From CAZNXJ01 sp964577115 (GTDB lineage Bacteria; Planctomycetota; Planctomycetia; Pirellulales; Pirellulaceae), in the NCBI GenBank assembly GCA_964577115.1, contig CAZNXJ010000010.1, positions 110,045-174,044 of the forward strand: DNA of 64,000 nucleotides. Direction: 5' to 3'. The translations under genes were made by a program, and so were the position numbers. This document shows, piece after piece, positions 40,167 to 49,695 of this stretch; position 1 is the first letter of the stretch, and the number at the start of each line of letters is the position of its first letter. The notes beneath the pieces were generated by a model. That model worked only from the letters and a program-made list of their open reading frames with translations. It ran no database searches and had not been told where the DNA came from.

Positions 40167-41497
40167 GGATCAGATGGTCTCCAGAGACACCGCGGCACGC
40201 TGGCGCTTCGCGGGCAAAGCGCCCAGAACGCCGGGCGGCGTGTGGGGTTGATTGACGTCTGCGTACTCGATGTCGAGGGGGATGAATCGGGGCGCGAATG
40301 CCGCGGCTCGCGCGGATCACTCGGTGACCGAAGCCGGTACCGCGCGCTCCATCGGGTTGGGCGCGGAGCGGCAAACAGCCGTGCGGCCGCCTGGGAAACA
40401 CCGGTGCCGCAAAAGGCGGATTTCATGCTAACCGGCGTGGCGCCGGTCGACAAGCCGACGCGGAGCGGGCGTGCTGGAGGCGCGCGGCATCGACGCCGGC
40501 GCGCGGCGGCGAGGGAATCCACAGGCCCATTTCAAGGGATTTTGTGGCTGGACCTCGCAACCGGTGCAGTTACAATTAGTTCGCATGCGGCAACCATACA
40601 GGGCCGCGGCAACCACAGGGGGTTGATCAGCAGCGGTTCGGTGGTGTCGAGCTCACGGGGAAACAGCCAACGCTCGGCATCACCACGAATTGAAGCACAC
40701 GCCACACTGCCCACCATACACCTAGCGAGCACGGCTCGGGCGCTTACCTTCCGGCTTCCACACGCCACAGCGTTCCGGCACTCGAAATACCACGCGCGAT
40801 GCGATGGGCAGTGAAGACGGGTTCCTACCTGCAGCGATTTTCTCTCCGGACAAACGATAGGGAGTAGTCTCCGGTCCAGGAATGGAAAAACGTAGCGGTC
40901 TGATAAGCGCGCCTGCGTTTAACGGACTGGCACCGAGTTGCCCGGCCACACCGTGTAGGTGGACGGGTACGAGCGAAGCGAGGAAGCCCGTAGCGAGCGT
41001 CCATTTCGCCTAACTACAATTTCTTTCCAAATGGAAGCAGGCGCCGGACGGTCCTTCGTGAAGTGGTACAATTGCTAGGTTTATGGCACGCTCTGGTAGG
41101 CAGTATATGATCCCGCCGCACTCGGCTTATCGACCTGATTCGCACCGGTACGCTGTCGCGACCGGCGAACAGGTTCGAGGCGAGTGGTCCGCAGTGGGAA
41201 CGGGCGAGCATCGCCAGGCCTCCAAGAAGTGGATCGCCATGCCTCCGGGAAGCTGCACTCCGGCACGCCACTCGAGACCCTCTCGGCGACCGGCCAAGGT
41301 GCTGACTTCCCCCGATCGCCGCTGCGAACCGTTACGGGACGCGGTGGCCTACGCGACGCGATGTCGCGCGAGATTTCGGCGACCCCACGGGTCGCTCGTC
41401 TCCACGTTTCGGCTTGGACAATTTCCGGCTCGTACGTGCCGGCAAGCTGTCCCGTTTCAATTCCGCACAACTTTTAACTTAGTGTAGGAGTACTGAG
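40167..41497. other. 1.3-kb gap upstream of rpoD without a recognisable gene
   Basis: Frames on both strands look like chance (Arg/Ser-rich, no family resemblance). I tested by eye for tmRNA, RNase P and SRP RNA core motifs and found none. Visible items are a hairpin at 40959-41004, -10-like boxes TACAAT at 40571-40576 and 41067-41072 (no good -35), and an AT-richer stretch before rpoD. The rpoD promoter(s) must lie here. A lost gene or a long leader or structured RNA is possible. Confidence 0.5.
40959..41004 (+). other. Structured inverted repeat in the rpoD upstream gap
   Basis: TGGACG (40960-40965) pairs with CGTCCA (40998-41003). Inside it, CGGG/CCCG (40964-40967 with 40987-40990) offers an alternative stem around GAGCGAAGCGAGGAAG. 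The near-repeat of GAGCGAAGCGAGG and TAGCGAGCG is unusual. Confidence 0.35.
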
Positions 41498-41500
41498 TTG
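41486..41500 (+). promoter_or_regulatory. Ribosome-binding site that fixes the TTG start of rpoD
   Basis: AGGAG (41486-41490) lies 7 nt before TTG (41498). The nearest in-frame ATG is far inside the protein, so TTG initiation is the only reading that keeps the acidic N-terminal region. Confidence 0.7.
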
Positions 41501-43069
41501 TACGACGCACTACTTGACGACTTCGAGGACGATGCCGCTCACGTCGAGGATGAAGAGGAAACGTTTGCCAAGCTGGAGGTGGATGAGGTCGACGATACGG
41601 AACTAGATGAAGACGACGACGAACAAACCGAGGGCGAGGATGCGGAGCGTCCGGGTGAGTCCGAAGACGAGGACTTGCTGGTCGCTGACGACAGCGAATC
41701 CTGGTCCGATGATCCTGTACGCATGTACTTGACGCAGATGGGCGAAATCCCGCTGCTCACGCGGCAGGAAGAAATTCGTCTCGCCAAAAAGATCGAAGTC
41801 ACGCGTCGCCGCTTCCGCTCCAAGCTGCTCGAATGTGATTACGTCATTCAGGCGGCCTTCAAGGTCCTCAAGCGGGTCCATGAAGGCGAGCTGCCGTTCG
41901 ATCGAACGGTGCAGGTTTCGGTAACCGATCACCTGGAAAAGGATCAGATCCAGGGACGTCTGCCGCACAACCTGAAGACACTGGAAGTTATCCTCAAACG
42001 CAACCGCCGCGATTATCGCATTGCGCTCAGTAAGTCCCAGCCCAAAGCGGTCCGGCGCGCCGCTTGGCAGCGGCTCTCGCGCCGCCGCCGCACGGCCGTC
42101 CGGCTCGTGGAAGAACTCGGTCTGCGGACCCAGCGCATCGAGTCGATGATCCGGACGCTCGAGGACTTCAGCCGCCGGATCGACGAACTGCGGCGCAAGA
42201 TCGACGAGCTCAAGCAGAACCGTGGCGCGGCCGCCGAACGCCAGGCCTTGCTGTCGCAGTATCGCGAACTTCTGCTGGCCACTCAGGAGACGCCGACCAG
42301 CCTCCGCAACCGCGTTGCGCTGCTCAAGACGGTGTATTCCGAGTACCAGCAGGCGAAACGCGAACTGTCCGAAGGCAACCTGCGGCTGGTCGTGTCGATT
42401 GCCAAGAAGTACCGCAATCGCGGACTCAGCTTCCTCGACCTCATTCAGGAAGGCAACGCCGGCCTGATGCGAGCGGTCGATAAGTTCGAGTACCGCCGCG
42501 GCTTCAAGTTCTGCACGTATGCCACCTGGTGGATTCGCCAGGCGATTACGCGGGCCGTCGCCGACCAGAGCCGCACGATTCGTATCCCGGTTCACATGGT
42601 CGAAACCATGTCGCGCGTCCGCAATGTCTCCCGGCAACTGCTTCAGGAACTCGGCCGCGAACCGACGCTCGAAGAGACCGCTCGGCGGGCGAAGACCACG
42701 GTCGAAGAAGCGCGGCGCGTGCTGGCGATGAGCCGCTATCCGATCAGCCTTGATCGGCCGGTGGGCAACAGCGAGGACAGCCACTTCGGTGACCTGCTGC
42801 CGGACGGTGCGGCAGAGAGCCCCGCGGCCGGAGCGTCGCAGGAAATGCTCCGCAGCCGCATTAATAAAGTGCTGAAGACGCTGAGCTACCGCGAACGCGA
42901 GATCATCAAGTTGCGGTATGGCCTGGGCGATGGGTACAGCTACACGCTGGAAGAAGTCGGCCACATCTTCAAGGTGACGCGCGAACGCATTCGCCAAATC
43001 GAGGCGAAGGCCGTGCGGAAGCTCCAGCAGCCCAGCCGGAGCCAGGAGCTGGTCGGGTTCCTCGACTAA
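41498..43069 (+). CDS. rpoD: RNA polymerase primary sigma factor (sigma-70/RpoD)
   Basis: A 523-aa group-1 sigma factor. Region 1.2 'DDPVRMYLTQMGEIPLLTRQEE' starts near residue 72. A helical non-conserved insertion follows (about 100-270). Regions 2.1-2.4 are 'NLRLVVSIAKKYRNRGLSFLDLIQEGN' through 'FKFCTYATWWIRQAITRAV' and 'RTIRIPVHMVE'. Region 3 is present, and region 4.2 is the HTH 'YTLEEVGHIFKVTRERIRQIEAKAVRKL'. The first 70 residues are a strongly acidic stretch without recognisable region 1.1. The start is TTG at 41498. It is monocistronic, ending at a strong terminator before glnE. The nearly invariant region 2.4/4.2 explains the TTGACA/TATAAT-like promoters seen in this window. Confidence 0.96.
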   Translation: MYDALLDDFEDDAAHVEDEEETFAKLEVDEVDDTELDEDDDEQTEGEDAERPGESEDEDLLVADDSESWSDDPVRMYLTQMGEIPLLTRQEEIRLAKKIEVTRRRFRSKLLECDYVIQAAFKVLKRVHEGELPFDRTVQVSVTDHLEKDQIQGRLPHNLKTLEVILKRNRRDYRIALSKSQPKAVRRAAWQRLSRRRRTAVRLVEELGLRTQRIESMIRTLEDFSRRIDELRRKIDELKQNRGAAAERQALLSQYRELLLATQETPTSLRNRVALLKTVYSEYQQAKRELSEGNLRLVVSIAKKYRNRGLSFLDLIQEGNAGLMRAVDKFEYRRGFKFCTYATWWIRQAITRAVADQSRTIRIPVHMVETMSRVRNVSRQLLQELGREPTLEETARRAKTTVEEARRVLAMSRYPISLDRPVGNSEDSHFGDLLPDGAAESPAAGASQEMLRSRINKVLKTLSYREREIIKLRYGLGDGYSYTLEEVGHIFKVTRERIRQIEAKAVRKLQQPSRSQELVGFLD

Positions 43070-43095
43070 CCATCCACGACGAACGATCGCCATCC

Positions 43096-43125
43096 AACCG
43101 GACCCGCTCGGGTCCGGTTTTTTTT
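43096..43125 (+). terminator. Rho-independent terminator of rpoD
   Basis: Perfect 10-bp stem AACCGGACCC/GGGTCCGGTT (43096-43105 with 43110-43119), GCTC loop, then T run to 43125. Confidence 0.95.
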
Positions 43126-43266
43126 CGCGCGGCTCTTGCCGCCCCGGACGCGGCTGGGTCCGACTGTCCGCGTCCCCGGAGAAATGTACGGGGGCCATGG
43201 GCGGGGAGGGCGAAGTCGCGCGAGCGTTTGTCGCGCACCACGCGTCACCGGTTATCATGGAGGGCC

Positions 43267-46200
43267 ATGCAACCCGAACCTCTGTTACAGCAACTCGATG
43301 ATCCGCAGCGGATGCGCACCTGGCTCGGCCAGCTCGGCGCCGAAGACGTCGAACGCGCGCACCGCAATCTCACCAGCATTCTCGCTTCCGGACTGACGCC
43401 AGATCTCATCGGCGTGCTGCTGCGGCAGTTGGCCGAGTGTCTGCCGCGCGCCAGTGATCCGGACCGCGCGCTGAACAACCTCGATCGATTTTTCGCTGCT
43501 TCCCGATCGCCGCTGGCGCTGGGCGCCTTGATCGAGCGGGATCCGGAGACATTGCCGACGCTGCTACAGATCTTTTCGACGAGCCAGTACCTGAGCGACC
43601 TGCTGATCCGCGATCCGGAAAGCTACGACTTGCTGCGCCTGACCGAAGGGCAGCCCGTCGCGCGGGAGGTGCTGGTCGACGAGATCTGTAGCGAGGTGGC
43701 CGCAGCGCGGGACGATGAGGCGGTGATGAACATTCTGCGGCGATACAAGCAGCGCGAAACGCTGCGCGTCGCCTACGGAGACATCATTCGCCGCCTCGGA
43801 ATCGAGGTGGTGACCAAACAGATCAGTTGGCTCGCCGATGCCATCTGTGAAGCCGCCGTCATGCGAGCTCGCAAGGTCGTCGAGGAACAGCGCGGCGTGC
43901 CTCGGCGGCCCGACGGGCGCCGTGCACGGTTTGTCATTCTCGGACTCGGGAAGCTGGGCGGAGCCGAACTAAATTACTCGAGCGACATCGATCTGGTGAT
44001 GCTCAGCGATGGCGAGGGGCAGACCGATCACGCGCGGCCGGTAAGTAATTCCGAGTTCTTCGAGCGGCTGGCGCGCTATGTGGTGAAGCTACTGACAGAA
44101 CCCACGGAACTGGGTAGCGCCTACCGAGTCGACTTGCGCCTGCGCCCCAACGGCAAGCAGGGGCCGCCGGTCATCGGCGTCGATGCCGCGCTGCGCTACT
44201 ACGATACGGTGGGACGCACCTGGGAGCGGCAAGCGTTCGTGAAAGCGCGTCCCGTCGCGGGCGATTTGGAGCTCGGCCACGAGTTTCTCGAACAGCTCGA
44301 GCCGTGGATTTATCGGCGGTATCTGAGCCGAGCGGACATCTCGGGCATCAAAGCGCTTAAGCGCCGAATCGAGCAGCGCGCGAAGCGCGAAGGAGCTGAC
44401 AGCCGCGATGTGAAAACGGGTCACGGCGGGATTCGCGACATCGAATTCGTCATCCAGTTCCTGCAATTGCTCAACGGGGGTGACCTCCCCGAAATTCGAA
44501 CCGGCAACACGCTCCAGGCTATTCGCAGCTTGGAAACCGCCGGCTGCCTGACGATGCAGGAGCGGACCATTCTCGAGACGAATTACTCACTGCTGCGCAC
44601 GATCGAACATCGCTTGCAGGTCATGTTCGATCTTCAGACGCACATGGTGCCCGACGAAGAAGCCGAATTGCGGCGGCTCGCGCTCCGGCTCGGCTACGTC
44701 GCGACGCCCGAGCGCACCGCCCTCGAAGCATTTCAGCGCGACTACCGGGAAAAAACCGAGCTGAACCGGAAGATTCTGGACCACCTGCTGCATGACGCCT
44801 TCCCGGACAGTGATGACGCGGCTCCCGAAACCGATCTGGTGCTCGATCCGGATCCCAGTCCGGAAATGATTCACGACTGCCTGGCTCCGTACGGGTTCGA
44901 GGACGTTCCTGCCGCTTACGACAATCTGATGGCGCTCTCGACCGAGCGGATCTCATTCTTGTCGACGCGCCGCTGTCGGCATTTCCTCGCGTCCATCGCC
45001 CCGAAGCTGCTCCAGGCGATCAAGGCGACTCCCGATCCTGATTTTACGCTCATCAATTTAAGCAAAGTCAGCGATTCGCTCGGCGGCAAAGGCGTGCTTT
45101 GGGAGTTGTTCAGCTTCAATCCGCCGACGCTCGACTTATACGTGCGGCTCTGCGCCTCGGCTCCCTATCTGTCCGGGATCCTGATCAGCAATCCCGGAAT
45201 GATCGACGAGCTGATGGATTCGCTCGTGCTCGACAAGCTACCCACGTTCGAGTTCCTTGATCAGGCATTGTCCGAGCTGATGCGGAACGCGGAAGACATC
45301 GATCCGATCCTGCACAGCTTTCGCAACGCGCAGCATCTGCGCGTGGGCATTCGCGACATTCTTGGAAAGGATGATATCCGCGACATTCACCGGGCGTTGT
45401 CGGATATTGCGGAAGTCTGCGTTCAGCAGATCACGATGGGCGAGTACCAGCGGCTTGTGGCCCGCTACGGCGAGCCGACGCGTCAGGACGACGATCAGCC
45501 GTCCGAGTTTGTCATTCTCGGTATGGGGAAGCTCGGCGGCCGCGAGCCCAACTACCACAGCGACCTGGACGTAGTCTTTTTGTACGACGGCGAAGGAGCG
45601 ACGCGGCATTTCCGTTCGCTGCGCAAGTTGGCGGACACGACGACGAACCAGCATTTCTTCAGTCAGCTTGGCCAGCGCATTATCAAAGTCGTCACGTACA
45701 TGGGGCCGTATGGGCGTCTCTATGATCTCGATGCCCGCCTGCGTCCGACTGGTCGCAATGGCCCGCTCGCCGTTTCGCTCCAAGAGTTCGAACGCTACTT
45801 TGCGTCAGGACAGGGGCAACTTTGGGAGCGGCAGGCACTCTGCAAGGCGCGGCCGGTGTTTGGAACAAACGCGGCTCAGCAGCGCACGATGCAAGTCGTC
45901 CACGAGGTGATCAGCCAGCCGCCCTGGCAACCGGACAATGCGCGCGAGATCCGGCAAATGCGCCGCCGGCTCGAAGAAACCGCCTCGCCGCGCAACCTGA
46001 AACGGGGGCCTGGCGGCACGGTGGATATCGAGTTTGCCGTGCAGATGCTACAGCTGAAGCACGCCGCGCGGCATCCGCAAGTACTCCAGCCCGGAACGCT
46101 CGACGCGATCCAAGGGCTGCTTGAAGTCGAGGCGCTCACACCGGGCGACGCGGAATACCTCAGCCGCTCCTACCGGTTCTTAAGAAGCATCGAAGCGCGG

Positions 46201-46377
46201 CTTCGCCTGCTCAACACGACCGCTCGGCATGACCTGCCGGATAATCCGAACGAGCTACGGCGTCTCGCCTACCTGCTCAACTATTCCGGCTCCGAGACGC
46301 TCGAGGCCGACTGCCAGCGGTATCTCGAGGAAAATCGGCGCGTATTCGATCGTCTGTTCGACCAGGCCGAGCGGTAG
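43267..46377 (+). CDS. glnE: Bifunctional glutamine synthetase adenylyltransferase/adenylyl-removing enzyme
   Basis: A 1036-aa enzyme that adenylylates and deadenylylates glutamine synthetase in response to PII and glutamine. There are two nucleotidyltransferase domains. The N-terminal (adenylyl-removing) one has 'GLGKLGGAELNYSSDIDLVML' near residue 225 and the C-terminal (adenylylating) one 'GMGKLGGREPNYHSDLDVVF' near 751. Each is followed by its GlnD-type helical domain ('KTGHGGIRDIEFVIQFLQL' and 'KRGPGGTVDIEFAVQMLQL'). The length is slightly greater than in E. coli (946 aa). The ATG at 43267 is close behind a GGAGGG; a TTG at 43228 is an alternative. glnA and glnB are not in the window. 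Confidence 0.95.
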   Translation: MQPEPLLQQLDDPQRMRTWLGQLGAEDVERAHRNLTSILASGLTPDLIGVLLRQLAECLPRASDPDRALNNLDRFFAASRSPLALGALIERDPETLPTLLQIFSTSQYLSDLLIRDPESYDLLRLTEGQPVAREVLVDEICSEVAAARDDEAVMNILRRYKQRETLRVAYGDIIRRLGIEVVTKQISWLADAICEAAVMRARKVVEEQRGVPRRPDGRRARFVILGLGKLGGAELNYSSDIDLVMLSDGEGQTDHARPVSNSEFFERLARYVVKLLTEPTELGSAYRVDLRLRPNGKQGPPVIGVDAALRYYDTVGRTWERQAFVKARPVAGDLELGHEFLEQLEPWIYRRYLSRADISGIKALKRRIEQRAKREGADSRDVKTGHGGIRDIEFVIQFLQLLNGGDLPEIRTGNTLQAIRSLETAGCLTMQERTILETNYSLLRTIEHRLQVMFDLQTHMVPDEEAELRRLALRLGYVATPERTALEAFQRDYREKTELNRKILDHLLHDAFPDSDDAAPETDLVLDPDPSPEMIHDCLAPYGFEDVPAAYDNLMALSTERISFLSTRRCRHFLASIAPKLLQAIKATPDPDFTLINLSKVSDSLGGKGVLWELFSFNPPTLDLYVRLCASAPYLSGILISNPGMIDELMDSLVLDKLPTFEFLDQALSELMRNAEDIDPILHSFRNAQHLRVGIRDILGKDDIRDIHRALSDIAEVCVQQITMGEYQRLVARYGEPTRQDDDQPSEFVILGMGKLGGREPNYHSDLDVVFLYDGEGATRHFRSLRKLADTTTNQHFFSQLGQRIIKVVTYMGPYGRLYDLDARLRPTGRNGPLAVSLQEFERYFASGQGQLWERQALCKARPVFGTNAAQQRTMQVVHEVISQPPWQPDNAREIRQMRRRLEETASPRNLKRGPGGTVDIEFAVQMLQLKHAARHPQVLQPGTLDAIQGLLEVEALTPGDAEYLSRSYRFLRSIEARLRLLNTTARHDLPDNPNELRRLAYLLNYSGSETLEADCQRYLEENRRVFDRLFDQAER

Positions 46378-46403
46378 CCGTGCGCCGCGGCGTTGCTGGA
46401 CAC

Positions 46404-46438
46404 GATCGGCGCGCGGCTCCAAGGCGCCGCGCGCGATC
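46404..46438. terminator. Bidirectional hairpin between convergent glnE and epimerase genes
   Basis: A 13-bp stem with one bulged G (46404-46417 with 46426-46438, 8-nt loop) lies between the two stop codons. There is no long T tract on either side. Confidence 0.55.
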
Positions 46439-46448
46439 GCGTCAGTAA

Positions 46449-47582
46449 TTAGCGAGCGGAAACGGGAGGCGAAAGAGCCGGGGTGGATTGGACCGAGGGA
46501 ACCGTGCCCGTCGAGGCGACCCCCGCCGCCGCAGCGGCTGCGTGGTAAATCTCCGCCATGATGGTCGGCAGATCGTACTGGTACTTCCAGTTCGGATAGT
46601 GGCGCTGGAATTTGCGGGTGTCGCTGACGTACCAGATGTGATCACCGATGCGGTTCTCGTCCCAGTACTGGACTTGCATCTTGCGGCCGGTCAGTTGCTC
46701 GCACATCTGAATGGCTTCGGCCATCGAGCAGTTGCTGTGGCGGCCGCCACCGGCATTGTAGACCTCACCCGGCCGCGGATCCTGGTGGTAGTGCCAGAAC
46801 ATATTGACCAGATCGCGCGCATGGATATTGTCGCGCACTTGTTTGCCGCGGTAGCCGAACACGGTGTACGGCCGGTCCATCACCGCACACTTGACCAGGT
46901 AGGAGAGGAATCCGTGCAGCTGAGCGCCGCAGTGGCCCGGTCCGGTCAGGCAGCCACCACGGAAGCAAACCGTATTTAGGTTGAAGTAGCGGCCATATTC
47001 TTGAACCAGGGCATCGGCCGCCAGTTTCGAGACACCGAACAGCGAGTGCTTTGTCATGTCGACCGACATGGATTCGTCGATGCCGTGCTCGGCGAACGGA
47101 TGGTCGGGCGCGATTTCCCAGCGGGTTTCAAGCTCGACGAGCGGCAGTTTGTTCGGGTTGTCGCCGTACACTTTGTTCGTCGACGTGAAGATGAACGACG
47201 CCTGCGGTGCGTAGCGGCGGAAGTTTTCCAAGAGCACGAGCGTGCCCGTGGCATTCACGGAGAAGTCGCAGTAGGGATCCTTGGCAGCCCAGTCATGCGA
47301 CGGCTGCGCGGCCGTATGAATGATGACTTGGATATCACTGCCGTACTTGGAAAAAATGGATTCGACGCTGACGTGATCGCGAATGTCCACGTCGAAATGC
47401 GTATAGCCGGGGATGGTTTCTTCGAGTTGACGGCGCGCCCCGCTCGTGGACGCCTCGTCGCCAAAGAACCGCCGCCGCATATCGTTGTCGATGCCAACGA
47501 CCTGGAAATTCTTCTCGCTAAAAAAACGTACCGACTCGGCGCCGATCAGACCCGCGGAGCCCGTAATGATGGCAATCGACAT
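46449..47582 (-). CDS. NAD-dependent epimerase/dehydratase (CDP-paratose 2-epimerase-like)
   Basis: A 377-aa extended SDR. The cofactor loop TGSAGLIG (7-14), 'GIDNDMRRRFFGDE', 'IIHTAAQPSHDWAAKDP', 'FTSTNKVYGDNPN' and 'CFRGGCLTGPGHCGAQLHGFLSYLVKC' are those of the group related to TyvE, which acts on CDP-sugars of surface polysaccharide. Where extended SDRs have YxxxK, the sequence reads LFGVSK (F182, K186), so the catalytic Tyr is replaced. The last 25 residues are a Ser/Thr/Pro-rich tail. GGGAGGA lies 8 nt before the ATG. There is no neighbouring sugar gene, so substrate and even catalytic mode remain open. Confidence 0.85.
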   Translation of the reverse strand: MSIAIITGSAGLIGAESVRFFSEKNFQVVGIDNDMRRRFFGDEASTSGARRQLEETIPGYTHFDVDIRDHVSVESIFSKYGSDIQVIIHTAAQPSHDWAAKDPYCDFSVNATGTLVLLENFRRYAPQASFIFTSTNKVYGDNPNKLPLVELETRWEIAPDHPFAEHGIDESMSVDMTKHSLFGVSKLAADALVQEYGRYFNLNTVCFRGGCLTGPGHCGAQLHGFLSYLVKCAVMDRPYTVFGYRGKQVRDNIHARDLVNMFWHYHQDPRPGEVYNAGGGRHSNCSMAEAIQMCEQLTGRKMQVQYWDENRIGDHIWYVSDTRKFQRHYPNWKYQYDLPTIMAEIYHAAAAAAGVASTGTVPSVQSTPALSPPVSAR

Positions 47583-47845
47583 TCGCTTCGTCCTCCCGCT
47601 AGATGGCGAATAACATGCCGGTGCAAACTAAGCGCGACTGCCAAAGCATAGCTCGCTAGCGACGCTCTGCCGGCCGCAATGGTGCGGACGGGAACGCGGA
47701 CACTGGGCCGGTTTCGCAGGCCGCCGGACGCATAACCGCTCAAATTTCTCAATTGCGCGAAACGCGACGGTGATCCGCTGGGTAAAACCCTTACAATGAG
47801 CAGAATCCTGCTCATCGCGCGCTCTTTATCGTCGGAGTTTGCCCC

Positions 47846-49615
47846 ATGTATCGAGCTATGCGGCGCGGCGTTGTCGGTTGGGCGATGGTGGTTCTGGCCA
47901 ACGTGGCCGCTTGGGGCGAACAGCCCGCGGCGCCCGTCGCCGCTCCGTTGCCACCGACGGCCGTTGCGCTGCTCGAGGTGCCCGATCCGGCTGCCCTGCT
48001 CGCGACGCTGCTCGAGCATCCCATTCGGGCCAAGATCGAGGCTTCGCCCGCGTACCAACAGGCGCTACAAGGCGGGCAACTCATTCCGTTGAAAGCAGGC
48101 TTGGCGGTTATCGAGTTCGGAATGCAAATGAGCTGGCAGGAGACGCTGTCGGCCATTACAGGCGGTGGACTCTGTATTGCTATCGACGGTCCATCGCAGG
48201 GTGCTGCACTGCTTGCCAAAGCACGCGACGCCGAGACGCTTGCAAAGTTCCGCAACGTGGTGCTTAACCTCGTGCGGGATGATGCCAAGCGGAAGGAGAA
48301 GCCGGATCCGATCGGCGAGATATCCTATCGCGGCATCACGACCTACCATGCGGGCCCCGTACGCTTCGCCGTCGTGGATGATCTGCTGATCGTCACAAAT
48401 AACGGCGCCTTGGGAAAGGCGATCCTCGATCGGCTGCTCGATCAGGCCCCGGGTGGATTGAGCACGACGCCCCGGTACCAGGAAGCGCGGGCATTTCATT
48501 CCGCGGATGTTGCCGCCTGGGGGTATCTCGACGTCGAAGTACTGCGCCAGAGCATTCAGGAACCGGATCATCCGCTGGTGACCGGCAGGGCCAAGAATCC
48601 TGCCGCTGAAATCCTGATCGGCGGGCTGCTCGCAAACCTCCATCAAACGCCCTTTGTGACCGCGGCCGTCGAGCTGAATGGCGTGCGACTGCGACTGGTT
48701 GCGCAGAGTCCCCACGATGCGTCGTGGGGTGGTGAGGAGCGGGAATACTTTTTCGGTCCACAAGCTGCGGGCGAGGCGCCGCGGCCGCTGAACCTGCCCA
48801 GGCGAATTGCGACGCTGTGTGCCTATCGCGATTTTTCCGACATGTGGCTGCGGGCCGGCGACCTGTTCAGCCGCGAGATCAATGACAAATTCGCCGAGGC
48901 CGACGCGAATCTGACGACGCTCTTTTCCAATAAGGATTTTGGCGAGGAGATCCTCGGTGCGCTGGAGCCCCAGGTGCAAGTGATCGTCGTTCGCCAGGAG
49001 TTCGCGGAGGAGGGACCGGTACCGGCGATCAAATTGCCGGCTTTCGCACTGATCTCCGTGCTCAAAGAGCCCGACGTTGTGCAACGCGACTTCCGGCGGA
49101 CGTTCCAAAATCTGGTGGGTTTCTTGAACGTCGTCGGAGCCATGAACGGCCAGCCGCAGCTCGACGTCGAGAGGGAGTCCCATGCTGGTGGCACGCTCGT
49201 GACTTCGACGTACGTCCCCGACGCCGATCCGCGTCCCGGAACGGAATCTCGCATTCACTACAACTTTTCGCCGACCATCGGCTTTGTCGGTCCTCACTTT
49301 ATCGTCGCTAGCACTGCACCGCTGGCGCGCTCGCTCGTTGAACAACTCGCTAACCCGCCCACTGACACGTCGGCCGGCTCCCAAGCCAACACGCATGTGC
49401 AGCTGGACGCGGCTGCGCTGCGCGACGTGCTTCACGACAACTTTGGGCAATTGGTTGCTCAGAATGTCTTGGAAAAAGGGCACTCGCGCGAACAGGCCGA
49501 GCAAGAAATTCGAGGGTTTCTCGAATTCCTTACGCTGTTCCGGTCTTTCCAGGTGCGTTTCGAAGTCGGTGAGCGGCTGAGCGTGATCGCCGAGTTGGCA
49601 TTTGCGAGCGACTAA
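47846..49615 (+). CDS. Large secreted protein of unknown function
   Basis: A 589-aa exported protein: signal peptide about 1-24 (VVGWAMVVLANVAAWG), then a mature part with alternating beta strands and helices and no recognised catalytic motif. Segments such as 'LLEVPDPAALLATLLEHP', 'GGGLCIAIDG', 'FAVVDDLLIVTNNGALGKAILDRL' and 'YNFSPTIGFVGPHFIVASTAPLARSLVEQL' recall the DUF3352-type family of planctomycete exported proteins, but I am not sure. GGAG precedes the ATG. A TACAAT box at 47792-47797 may be its -10. It is divergent from the epimerase and followed by the DUF1800 gene (80 bp). Confidence 0.65.
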   Translation: MYRAMRRGVVGWAMVVLANVAAWGEQPAAPVAAPLPPTAVALLEVPDPAALLATLLEHPIRAKIEASPAYQQALQGGQLIPLKAGLAVIEFGMQMSWQETLSAITGGGLCIAIDGPSQGAALLAKARDAETLAKFRNVVLNLVRDDAKRKEKPDPIGEISYRGITTYHAGPVRFAVVDDLLIVTNNGALGKAILDRLLDQAPGGLSTTPRYQEARAFHSADVAAWGYLDVEVLRQSIQEPDHPLVTGRAKNPAAEILIGGLLANLHQTPFVTAAVELNGVRLRLVAQSPHDASWGGEEREYFFGPQAAGEAPRPLNLPRRIATLCAYRDFSDMWLRAGDLFSREINDKFAEADANLTTLFSNKDFGEEILGALEPQVQVIVVRQEFAEEGPVPAIKLPAFALISVLKEPDVVQRDFRRTFQNLVGFLNVVGAMNGQPQLDVERESHAGGTLVTSTYVPDADPRPGTESRIHYNFSPTIGFVGPHFIVASTAPLARSLVEQLANPPTDTSAGSQANTHVQLDAAALRDVLHDNFGQLVAQNVLEKGHSREQAEQEIRGFLEFLTLFRSFQVRFEVGERLSVIAELAFASD

Positions 49616-49695
49616 GGCGGCCTTGTCACGCGAAGCTCCACTGGGTTGTCTCGCGCTCGGCGATTGATCGGTCTTGCGGGCACTACGAGCTAATC

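Noticed and set aside
40044..40814. 256-codon open frame on the plus strand inside the 1.3-kb gap
   Set aside because: It begins antisense to the short-chain dehydrogenase gene; the composition is Arg/Ser/His-rich and shows no domain. It looks like a GC-rich chance frame.
40900..41100. tmRNA, RNase P RNA or SRP RNA in the gap before rpoD
   Set aside because: None of the invariant core motifs of these RNAs can be found on either strand.
41603..43258. 551-codon minus-strand frame antisense to rpoD
   Set aside because: It is the mirror frame of a highly conserved sigma factor gene in GC-rich DNA; it has no independent support.
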